Shown piece after piece: positions 34,265 through 45,200 of a stretch of DNA of 64,000 nt. The stretch is taken from contig NC_083522.1 of NCBI RefSeq assembly GCF_032362555.1, positions 7,170,001-7,234,000 of the forward strand. The letters run 5' to 3'. Below the pieces are notes generated by a model. It was not told the origin of the DNA and made no database searches. It was given only the letters and a program-made list of their open reading frames with translations. Each line of letters starts with the position of its first letter. The first letter of the stretch is position 1. The position numbers and the translations under genes are program-made. This stretch comes from Amyelois transitella (Eukaryota; Arthropoda; Insecta; Lepidoptera; Pyralidae).

Positions 34265-34954
34265 ACCCTAATGTTACAGCCATTTTATATTAAAAAACTG
34301 TGTACTATTATGAGTAATTACTTGGATGGTGTGTATTCTATTAACCGCAAAAAAAAATTGTGCAGTGCATGTATCTTAGGAATAAAAAAATAACCTTTAA
34401 TAATTGTAAAAATTACTGTTTTTTTAAATATTCCAACAATTTAATTCATTTATTAATATTATCTATCATTTATAATTCAAAACTGTGTTTCTGTACGCTA
34501 GACATTTGCAATCAGAAGGTCAGTCACGCACTGCCCAATGAAGTGTTCCCTCGGGGGGGGCCGGGGTCACCTACTGATCGCTGCCAGGCGTGTTATTGCA
34601 GGCTTACTGCTTACCTCCCTGATTGAAGCAAGCTGCTGTCACGTGCCTTACAATACTTTCCTTTTTTCAATCTCTCCCTGTTGATTTTGTAATTTATTTT
34701 TTTACCTATTAAACCACCGTGTTTCCGGGCACTTTGAAAAAAGGATCACTCTATCTCTTTCCCATGAATGTGTTAAAAGGCGACCAAGGTATAGGCTAGC
34801 AACTTGGGATAAACTTGGAATTTTCTGAAGGTTTCAATTCACAGTTTGTGTAACTTACACAATAATGATGAAAAGGCTCACACCGGACTTCTTTCCAGAG
34901 AGCTGAAGATGACGCCAGGAGGAAGAAGAATTATTACCTAGCCTGGAGTTGGTA

Positions 34955-35213
34955 ATACATACATACATATGGTCACGTCTATATCCCTTGCGGGGTAGAC
35001 AGAGCCAACAGGCTTAAAAAGACTGAATGGCCACGTTAAGCTATTTGGCTTAATGATAGAATTGAGATTCAAATAGTGATAGGTTGCTAGCCCATCGCCT
35101 AAAAAAGAATCCCAAGTTTGTAAGCCTATCCCTTATTCGCCTTTTAAGGCATCCATGGGAAAGAGATGGAGTGGTCCTTTTCTTTTTTGTACTGGTGCCG
35201 GGAACCACACGGT
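34955..35213 (-). repeat. GCCGTGTGG-family SINE
   Basis: A well-preserved copy. Flanks AGTTGGTAAT (left) and AGTTGGCAAT (right) differ by one base and look like an ageing target-site duplication. Confidence 0.88.
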
Positions 35214-36849
35214 ACCAGTTGGCAATAAATTACGTGAAATATAATTGCATACTGTTCCAATTGTCACTGATTAACGATCCCGTCTGATAATTTGCAGGCT
35301 ACTATTGCGTATTATATATACCTTAGCTAACTTAAATGTGAGGTAAGTTAAAATTATAAATCATAAATAATAATAATTGAATCATTTACAACATCTTATC
35401 AAAGTGAAATGGGTGTTTTAAAGGGATTTTAACCGACTACCTTTAGTTTAGAGGCGAAACATTATACAAATAAGTCAATCATAAAAAAAATATGAGAACT
35501 ATCCACTATGCCAAGAGTCTGTCGTATAAATCATAATCTAAAAAAGGAAATCCTGTAAACATTCCATGCAATTCGTTCTACACGTAAAAATTTTGTATAT
35601 CTCATAAAAATTTCATGCACTACTCTCGCACTCAAAGTCTACATTCCAAGTGATATATGAGTTTGTATCTATACATCTTTTGCTTACGAATTTACTTTTG
35701 CGCTTGTTTCGACTTCATAAATCTCTGCAGTTACTTTATTTTCTGTTGATGCAACAACGGCAATAGCCCGCACGGGGTAAACAAAGCCAACCGACGAGAA
35801 AAGAAGCCGTTTCATTAAGAGCCAGATAGCGACAGGTAACTAACCCAATACCTAAATAAAAACGCCTTTAAAGACTGTTTATCGACAGCGCCATCTAATT
35901 ATTTTCTGTGAACATATTAAGAATGGACACGCATCGAAATGTATTGATTGCGTTGTAGTTCCACCGATTTGCACTAGATGTCATGGTTATGATTTTACCG
36001 ATATGCACTTTTTTTATACTCTGTGTATTTCCGATTCCGATCCGATGTAAAAAAATATTCTGAAATAAACATGCAGACTACGAAGCCACGCTTCTTTTAT
36101 TTTCTATATCTTTATAAACCTATAAATCCATGACATTGCTTGGCATTTCTTCTGATTGTGTTTGTCTTTTTATGTTTCAGATGTTATAAATTCTATTGAT
36201 CAATTTCGTAACTTCGTGCCTTTTCAAACCATGACATTGGCATGAACATCGGAAATCCGGTGGAAGCCATTAATGTAGAAAAGAATGAAAGAAAAGTCTT
36301 TCCCTTGTTTGACTTTTACCATCTGCTGGGAAAGAGAAGCAACTAGCACGCACAGTCTTTTTTCATCTCTAACAAACCAGTATGATACATACAACTTAAA
36401 AATATTTGAGAATAGGTGGAATGACAAATTGATATGTAAAAAATGGAAAATGTCTGATGTCTGTAAAAATGTGACATACCGCATCAATGTGCATTATATT
36501 TATATTTTCTTAATTCCTAGGTGTCTTATTTTATACCCTTTCATTTGATCGTGCAAGTACTTTCCCAATTAACCATAGTAGATGTGGACTATTTTTTTTC
36601 TTAGACACAACTTAATTATGTTCTTCTCAACGTAATTAGTGATTCTATCGAATCTTCTCAAACTACATAAAAGCCGGCTTTCTGTCAGTATAAACGGAGC
36701 AATTACTTAATTGCTGTTTCGCTAATGAAGAGAAACTAATGACATAGTAACACTAATGCTTGCGATGCTTAAGCCTCGTTCATATTGGGCGAACTTGTAA
36801 TGATTGATATTTTGGGAGCCTTATTTACAACTTTATCCTTTTCATTCAT

Positions 36850-36934
36850 TCAGTCATTCATATAATCACGTCTATATCCTTTGCGGGATAGACAGACTCA
36901 GCAGTCTTGAGAGACTAACAGGCCATATTCAGAT
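36850..36934 (-). repeat. GCCGTGTGG-family SINE 3' fragment (repeated at 43290-43374)
   Basis: Only the tail-proximal part remains: TCACGTCTATATCC, GCGGGATAGACAGACTCAGC and GAGACTAACAGGCC. It belongs to the duplicated unit and is truncated in both copies. Confidence 0.7.
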
Positions 36935-37485
36935 TTATCCTTTTCATTTTCGATAAAAGAGCAAATATATATATTATTATTAAGATTATTATCTCGAATA
37001 AAGAGATATCTCTTCTATTTGTGCAATTGTTAAATTAAGTTGTTATGAAATAAAATAGACAGTCTTCTTCCTTCTAGCGTTTCTCCCGGTTACATCATCA
37101 CTCACCCTGGAGCGGAACATCGAGCACTTTTTGACCTGGATCTTGGAATAGGTGCGTCAATTTTTTACACACAGATCTTATCTGACCTCCTTTGCATGGG
37201 CAACTAAGCCATTATTGGAATATCGTTACACATTCAATTCCCTGAATGTGCAGTCTTCCTTAAATAGCTATTCATTTACTCAAAATGACTCAAACAGAAA
37301 AGAAACTCTAAGCATTTGTATTAATTTAAACTTATTTGCAAAACAAATTTAAATGGTGCACTTTAAACCGTGGGCAGCTCTAATTGACCAAGTTTGTTTT
37401 CCAGAAATAAATAAAGTACCTAACTCTGTCCAAATCTGTCAATCCAGAAACTTCTGCGAAGTAATTTCCCCGATACAAATGTCAC

Positions 37486-39704
37486 TTAAAGTTCATCTTT
37501 TGGGAGTTTGTCGGCGAAAAAATCAGTTTGCAAGCGATCCCAAAACTCCATTCTTTGGAGTTCGGGAACATTGAGCAGTTTTAGTTTTCGACCTAGACTG
37601 AGAACTTGGGCTACTTTGTGTCGCTGAAGCGGTAACCACTCAAGATCACCTAAGACATCGTCTTCCTTGATCGGCGTTGGGTTGCTGAAACAAATTTATA
37701 TTGTATGTATTGCAATGTTATTGTTTAAATTATTTATATGATACAGAATAAAAACTTAAAAAAACGACAACAAAACACAAACCAGATGATTATTTCGATA
37801 ATTTAAAAATATAACAAGTTAGTTACACTTGATAGATAATCAAAAAGAAATCGTTACTTGAGTAAAAAGAAAAGATTATTTAACCATCTAATTTCCATAA
37901 CAATTTACTGTTCATTTGAATTAAATTTTACACCAAACAACCGCTATTCTGCAGTAAAGAATGAGAACCATTACCTACCCAAATTTAACGAAATTCGCCA
38001 ATAATCTCGCAATTTTCTTAATGAAGTGCCTTTCATCCGAGACGCCGGTGCTATTGTAAGCGTCGTTTACTGATTTGCACTTGAATAGGTAGCAGATTTC
38101 GTCCCCAGCTGTCGCCCCGCGCCAATCTAAACCCGGCACAGTAATGTTCCAAACGACATTCAACACTCCCTTAAAAGAAAATCTATACAGGTAAACATTG
38201 TCACTTGATCCCTCCGTATGGAGCCTCGCCTGACGAAGCAACGGATAAATCACTTGATCCGAGACGTATTTCGCATACCGCCTCAAGCTCCCCTCCCCTA
38301 TCGTGCCATTAACGAAATAAAAATCCATTATCCTTCGTCTTATCTCACGATACCTCTTCGAACCATATTCGTCCTTTGAGCCTTCGAACGGTAATACGTA
38401 TTGGAAGTTATAATTTAAATACTTCAAAAGCTGCCTATTCTTCTCAAACCCCTGCAATTTGTAAAGGGACTCCAAACTCGTATATCCCATCATTACCTCG
38501 ACGTTGTTATTAGCGAGTTTTCGTTTGTAAACTGATAAAGGAGTTTTATTCATAAAAAAGTTCCTTGTCCTCTCAACAGTAGGGCCGAAATTATTGATCA
38601 ACCTTTGAGCGTCTCTAACTTCCGTGCTATCAAACAGATCTCGTGATGCCAATAACAAAGTATCAACAAGAGTATTTGAAAGTAATTCATAAAGCCTCGT
38701 TCGATTCAATTTCTCGAATGGTCCGTAAAGATTCCGATATAATTTATTGGCGACATCGAAATTGTAATTTCGGTAATCTGCCGGGGATAACGCCGATCCA
38801 CCTTGTATGATAACTCTGGCGAATAAACCTTCTGCCGCGGGGGACAGTAACAAAGAGGCAACCAAAACGGCACTTTTCTCCGATCCAACTACTGTCACCT
38901 CGTTCGGATTTCCATTGAAATGGCTGATGTTATCTCTGATCCATTTCAGGGCTAGTAATATATCTTTGCCTCCCATATTGCCTTGGGCGAAATCGTCTTC
39001 AGTGTTTAGAAATCCGAGTATTGCCGTTCTGAATGAGACGGATACTACAATCAAACCTTCGTCTATGAGGAAATCTGGGCCATGATGAGTAGAATCTTCG
39101 TGCGTCCAAACTAAGACAGGCATATGTGTTTGTTTATCGGATATCGGCATGTGTATGGAGAGATGAAGGCAATCCTCTTCGAACTGACGCGCGCACGTTT
39201 TTCTATTTGCAGAGCTGTGGTCTGATGTGCCGTTAGTGCAGAGTTGTGTAGCTTTTGGTGGCTGGAAATTATATTTTTGCCTTGCATTCTTTTCAAGACT
39301 GTTGGCTCTGTCTTCCCCGTAACGGATAAAAACTTGATTTTTATATATGTATGTTAATATAATTTGTTTAAAAATAGAAAAAAGTAAAATAAAATGGTTA
39401 AGTATACTTAGTAGATATAAACTTTTGCCTTAAATTAAAATGTCATTTACAACAACAAAAAGTATTCATAATAAAAGAAGAAATCCATGAAATTAATAAG
39501 ATAAATATATACTTTTACCTTAAACCTCAACTCTCCTACGGGTGATACCCCATACGGTATATCCCAAAAACTTGCATACGATCTGTTGTCAAATATCGTG
39601 TTAAATTTTCTGCCAATAACTATACAGTTTCCAAGATTCACATGTATTTTATCACCACGTCCATAGCTGAATATTACGAACAAAATTATAGAACATGGAC
39701 ACAT
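37486..39704 (-). CDS. E1: ER-retained carboxylesterase-like protein without catalytic triad (copy 1)
   Basis: Minus-strand exons 39704-39519, 39261-37979 and 37684-37486 give about 555 residues. Residues 1-17 form a signal peptide. The esterase landmark Y-A-S-F-W-D-I-P-Y-G ends exon 1, and introns fall at the same two places as in the paralogues. The nucleophile elbow G-E-S-A-G is G-S-E-K-S (Glu ~190). The HGG oxyanion hole is T-H-E-D-S (~115-119), and the His position before G-D-E is Ala (~447). The acid Glu (~326) may remain. Several N-glycosylation sequons are present. The C-terminus is K-L-P-K-D-E-L, an ER-lumen retention signal. Exon 2 starts unusually short, lacking the W-x-G segment of the others. 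The gene is divergent from E2, with 669 bp between start codons. It is probably a luminal binding or chaperone-like protein rather than a hydrolase; that role is inferred. Confidence 0.9.
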
Positions 39705-39911
39705 AACTTGACTTTATAATAAAACCCAACTTTACGTTTTTAGAGTTTTGTTTCACTTTAGTTCTTTGCATTTGAGGAAATATTGCGAAATTAAAGATTC
39801 TGTATATGTATCAAGTTGATTCCACGTCATATTAAACAAATTAATAACCATGCAATGTTTCTTCAAACAAAGATTTTTATACAGTATATTATTTTTAAAC
39901 ATTAATATTTA

Positions 39912-40125
39912 GCCGTGTGGTTCGCGGCACATTAGAATAGGACCACTCTCTCTCTTTCCTATGATTGTCATAAAGAGCGACTAAGGGATAGGCTAATAAA
40001 ATTGGGATAACCTGTCACTATTTGATTCTCAATTCCATTGTTAACACACAGCTGAACGTGGCCTATCAGTCTTTTCAAGACTGTTAGCTCTGTCTACCCC
40101 GGAAAGGATTTAGACGTGACTATAA
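39912..40125 (+). repeat. GCCGTGTGG-family SINE in the E1/E2 divergent promoter (repeated at 46352-46565)
   Basis: The copy starts GCCGTGTGGTTCGCGGCAC and ends near TTTAGACGTGACTATAAG, with several deletions. It was inserted before the 6,440-bp duplication because both units carry it. Confidence 0.85.
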
Positions 40126-40168
40126 GAAGGTATGTTATTTTTAAAAATACAATAAAGACGTGAAAATA

Positions 40169-40215
40169 CGCTAAGTGATTATACAAATAATAATTATAAA
40201 TATAATCACTTAGCG
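40169..40215. repeat. Inverted repeat, 15-bp arms, between E1 and E2 (repeated at 46609-46655)
   Basis: CGCTAAGTGATTATA (40169-40183) pairs perfectly with TATAATCACTTAGCG (40201-40215) around a 17-nt AT-rich loop. It lies 158 bp upstream of the E2 ATG. Confidence 0.85.
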
Positions 40216-40373
40216 AATGTTTGGTCCAAAATGTTTTATAGCGGCACTAAACCCATTCATTTTACGAGGTTAGAATCAAGGAGTATCGTTAATTCCTAAT
40301 ATCAATAATTTTACGACTGATATTAATTCTGATAGGCGATAACACTCATTTCTGTACTTACCATGCTACCATA

Positions 40374-42206
40374 ATGTCGAAATTATGCGTTATGTCCGTC
40401 CTTGTTATTGTTTTATTAATAGCACCCGTGTTTATGACGGGGGGCAAAGTGCCAGAAGTAATGACCACACATGGCAGGGTAGAAGGGACCACTTTGAGGA
40501 CTCTGATTCGTGATACTCAGTACTATGGGTTCATGGGAATACCTTTCGCGAGACCACCAGTCAACGATTTGAGATTCTTGGTATGTGATAAAAAATTTAT
40601 ATTCATAGGTAAAAATTTTTATGCAAAAAAATACATACAAAAATAAAACATTTTTTAATACACACTAATTTTAAGGTTACAAAATTTAATGAAATAAAAA
40701 TAGGTCTTACTTACGTATGTACTTGATGTAAAATTGCAATTCAACATGCTTTCTCAAAAAGAAATAGAATTACTTTTTAAAAACAAGTCTCATTTTAATA
40801 AAAATTATCTTTGTCAAAATTCCAAAGAAAAGTTTCATAAACTCTTTCTTCTTTTTCATGTAAATTAATAAATCTTGCAATCAATACCTATAGTAAAACT
40901 ATTTGAATCTCAATTCCATCTTTGGGCCATACAGCTGAATGTGAACTCTACCTTTTAAGGGATAAGGACGTGATTATATTTATGTTTGTTACCGCTAATG
41001 ATTTCGCTGTAAGCTACTGCGGAGTAAGAAAGATGAAACAGTAAGTAATACAAAGACGATAAATTTTATTATTACCAAAATTTTATTAGAACATAGAATG
41101 TTTCGAATAAAAGATTTTTCTTTTTTTTCAAAAGTGTCATTTTTCATATAATTTCTTATAATGGTGATGCATCTTATTAATTCAGCCATTGTAAAAGATT
41201 AAGAAGTTGGTTCAAATGTTTATTGAGAGAGATTCGGATGCAGAGTTTACTCTATAAACGTGCAACGAATTGCAAATATAGTCGTATAACGATATTAAAT
41301 AATTTCAGATACACGAGGACTTGAGCGGAAAGTTGTAGTAGAAAACACGTAGTCCATTCCAAAATCTCATGTTTTAAGAACATGCCAGCCTAATATTTTA
41401 TTCATTTGATCCTTATTGCATGAAATACAATTTGAAGAGCACAATAGGCCGACTCCATGTTAAAAGCGTTATCTACCAGACAACTATTTTGAACGAAAAC
41501 TTTTATAATAAAACTAAAACATTGTGTATAAATACTGAGAGTGGCGTAAAAGCCTCTTTTTTCATACGTATAGGATTGCACTTGCTCTTACGTTGATTGG
41601 AAAATATTCCAATATCGAATCGTATTTTAAATGAATAATACATTTTCTCTCAAATAGAATTTTCATTTCGTGCAATTTTATTGTTAAAAGCATTAATAAG
41701 ACTTCTTATATTGGTAATAATTGAGTAACCGATTTTTCCAGCCTCCACAACCTATTAAATCTTGGGACGGCGTTCTGAAAGCGACTAAGGAAAAACAAGC
41801 ATGTGTCCAGTATAACACCAACATAAAAAAGGGTCAAAGTTTGGGGGTCTACGGGTCAGAAGACTGCCTTTATCTGGATATTTTCACACCCGACTTAGAT
41901 CAAAACAAACGCCCTGTAATTGTGTTTGTCTACAACGAGAATTTCGCAATCTCTCACAACAAAACAAAGGATTATACTCCAGATTTTTTTATCGAAGAAA
42001 ATGTATTGATTGTTACTATTAGTCACCGACTGTCCGTATTTGGCTTTCTTTCTTTGGAGGATGAAAGTGTGCCCGGAAACTCTGGATTAAAAGATATAGT
42101 TGAAGGCTTAAAATGGATAAAAATTACGAATTTACTTTTGCGCTTGTTTCGACTTCATAAATCTCTGCAGTTACTTTATTTTCTGTTGATGCAACAACGG
42201 CAATAG
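40374..42206 (+). pseudogene. E2 copy 1: esterase-like gene truncated at the duplication joint
   Basis: Exon 1 (40374-40580) encodes the signal peptide and ends with G-F-M-G-I-P-F-A-R-P-P. Exon 2 starts at 41742 and matches E2 until 42123. Unit 2 then begins in mid-exon, adding 27 unrelated residues before a stop at 42204-42206. The predicted product is about 223 residues. It lacks the nucleophile elbow, acid, His region and ER-retention tail. It may be transcribed from a normal promoter, but there is no matching 3' end or poly(A) signal of E2, so a stable product is doubtful. Confidence 0.88.
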
Positions 42207-45200
42207 CCCGCACGGGGTAAACAAAGCCAACCGACGAGAAAAGAAGCCGTTTCATTAAGAGCCAGATAGCGACAGGTAACTAACCCAATACCTAAATAAA
42301 AACGCCTTTAAAGACTGTTTATCGACAGCGCCATCTAATTATTTTCTGTGAACATATTAAGAATGGACACGCATCGAAATGTATTGATTGCGTTGTAGTT
42401 CCACCGATTTGCACTAGATGTCATGGTTATGATTTTACCGATATGCACTTTTTTTATACTCTGTGTATTTCCGATTCCGATCCGATGTAAAAAAATATTC
42501 TGAAATAAACATGCAGACTACGAAGCCACGCTTCTTTTATTTTCTATATCTTTATAAACCTATAAATCCATGACATTGCTTGGCATTTCTTCTGATTGTG
42601 TTTGTCTTTTTATGTTTCAGATGTTATAAATTCTATTGATCAATTTCGTAACTTCGTGCCTTTTCAAACCATGACATTGGCATGAACATCGGAAATCCGG
42701 TGGAAGCCATTAATGTAGAAAAGAATGAAAGAAAAGTCTTTCCCTTGTTTGACTTTTACCATCTGCTGGGAAAGAGAAGCAACTAGCACGCACAGTCTTT
42801 TTTCATCTCTAACAAACCAGTATGATACATACAACTTAAAAATATTTGAGAATAGGTGGAATGACAAATTGATATGTAAAAAATGGAAAATGTCTGATGT
42901 CTGTAAAAATGTGACATACCGCATCAATGTGCATTATATTTATATTTTCTTAATTCCTAGGTGTCTTATTTTATACCCTTTCATTTGATCGTGCAAGTAC
43001 TTTCCCAATTAACCATAGTAGATGTGGACTATTTTTTTTCTTAGACACAACTTAATTATGTTCTTCTCAACGTAATTAGTGATTCTATCGAATCTTCTCA
43101 AACTACATAAAAGCCGGCTTTCTGTCAGTATAAACGGAGCAATTACTTAATTGCTGTTTCGCTAATGAAGAGAAACTAATGACATAGTAACACTAATGCT
43201 TGCGATGCTTAAGCCTCGTTTATATTGGGCGAACTTGTAATGATTGATATTTTGGGAGCCTTATTTACAACTTTATCCTTTTCATTCATTCAGTCATTCA
43301 TATAATCACGTCTATATCCTTTGCGGGATAGACAGACTCAGCAGTCTTGAGAGACTAACAGGCCATATTCAGATTTATCCTTTTCATTTTCGATAAAAGA
43401 GCAAATATATATATTATTATTAAGATTATTATCTCGAATAAAGAGATATCTCTTCTATTTGTGCAATTGTTAAATTAAGTTGTTATGAAATAAAATAGAC
43501 AGTCTTCTTCCTTCTAGCGTTTCTCCCGGTTACATCATCACTCACCCTGGAGCGGAACATCGAGCACTTTTTGACCTGGATCTTGGAATAGGTGCGTCAA
43601 TTTTTTACACACAGATCTTATCTGACCTCCTTTGCATGGGCAACTAAGCCATTATTGGAATATCGTTACACATTCAATTCCCTGAATGTGCAGTCTTCCT
43701 TAAATAGCTATTCATTTACTCAAAATGACTCAAACAGAAAAGAAACTCTAAGCATTTGTATTAATTTAAACTTATTTGCAAAACAAATTTAAATGGTGCA
43801 CTTTAAACCGTGGGCAGCTCTAATTGACCAAGTTTGTTTTCCAGAAATAAATAAAGTACCTAACTCTGTCCAAATCTGTCAATCCAGAAACTTCTGCGAA
43901 GTAATTTCCCCGATACAAATGTCACTTAAAGTTCATCTTTTGGGAGTTTGTCGGCGAAAAAATCAGTTTGCAAGCGATCCCAAAACTCCATTCTTTGGAG
44001 TTCGGGAACATTGAGCAGTTTTAGTTTTCGACCTAGACTGAGAACTTGGGCTACTTTGTGTCGCTGAAGCGGTAACCACTCAAGATCACCTAAGACATCG
44101 TCTTCCTTGATCGGCGTTGGGTTGCTGAAACAAATTTATATTGTATGTATTGCAATGTTATTGTTTAAATTATTTATATGATACAGAATAAAAACTTAAA
44201 AAAACGACAACAAAACACAAACCAGATGATTATTTCGATAATTTAAAAATATAACAAGTTAGTTACACTTGATAGATAATCAAAAAGAAATCGTTACTTG
44301 AGTAAAAAGAAAAGATTATTTAACCATCTAATTTCCATAACAATTTACTGTTCATTTGAATTAAATTTTACACCAAACAACCGCTATTCTGCAGTAAAGA
44401 ATGAGAACCATTACCTACCCAAATTTAACGAAATTCGCCAATAATCTCGCAATTTTCTTAATGAAGTGCCTTTCATCCGAGACGCCGGTGCTATTGTAAG
44501 CGTCGTTTACTGATTTGCACTTGAATAGGTAGCAGATTTCGTCCCCAGCTGTCGCCCCGCGCCAATCTAAACCCGGCACAGTAATGTTCCAAACGACATT
44601 CAACACTCCCTTAAAAGAAAATCTATACAGGTAAACATTGTCACTTGATCCCTCCGTATGGAGCCTCGCCTGACGAAGCAACGGATAAATCACTTGATCC
44701 GAGACGTATTTCGCATACCGCCTCAAGCTCCCCTCCCCTATCGTGCCATTAACGAAATAAAAATCCATTATCCTTCGTCTTATCTCACGATACCTCTTCG
44801 AACCATATTCGTCCTTTGAGCCTTCGAACGGTAATACGTATTGGAAGTTATAATTTAAATACTTCAAAAGCTGCCTATTCTTCTCAAACCCCTGCAATTT
44901 GTAAAGGGACTCCAAACTCGTATATCCCATCATTACCTCGACGTTGTTATTAGCGAGTTTTCGTTTGTAAACTGATAAAGGAGTTTTATTCATAAAAAAG
45001 TTCCTTGTCCTCTCAACAGTAGGGCCGAAATTATTGATCAACCTTTGAGCGTCTCTAACTTCCGTGCTATCAAACAGATCTCGTGATGCCAATAACAAAG
45101 TATCAACAAGAGTATTTGAAAGTAATTCATAAAGCCTCGTTCGATTCAATTTCTCGAATGGTCCGTAAAGATTCCGATATAATTTATTGGCGACATCGAA

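Larger units (their letters stand above)
21749..35683. other. Repeat-rich intergenic region without a supported gene
   Basis: It contains retroelement fragments, five GCCGTGTGG-family SINEs and two hairpins, listed separately. Open frames here are short, AT-rich and overlap repeats. Confidence 0.6.
39705..40373. promoter_or_regulatory. Divergent promoter region between E1 and E2 (repeated at 46145-46813)
   Basis: The 669 bp between the two opposed start codons must contain both promoters. It holds a degenerate SINE (39912-40125) and a 15-bp-arm hairpin (40169-40215). An AT-rich TATA-like TATTATAAAG lies just upstream of E1. No clear TATA box was found for E2. The identical segment recurs at 46145-46813. 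Confidence 0.45.
35684..42123. repeat. Tandem segmental duplication, unit 1 (6,440 bp)
   Basis: This block is repeated head to tail at 42124-48563 with constant offset 6,440. Only two differences were noticed: 36781 C versus 43221 T, and 41044 A versus 47484 G. The left edge is set by TTACGAATTT at 35684 and 42124. The flanking bases differ on both sides, so the joint shows no microhomology. The unit carries esterase-like E1 and the 5' two-thirds of one E2 exon set. Confidence 0.97.

Noticed and set aside
36224-36548. Overlapping 87-residue frames on both strands within the duplicated unit
   Set aside because: They are AT-rich, match no esterase exon and lack flanking signals. They recur at 42664 only because the unit is duplicated.
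37085-37200. Exon-like stretch after CTTCTAG encoding G-Y-I-I-T-H-P-G-A-E-H-R-A-L-F-D, copied at 43525
   Set aside because: The frame runs into a stop, no partner exons were found, and the family is unrecognised. It may be an old transposon remnant.
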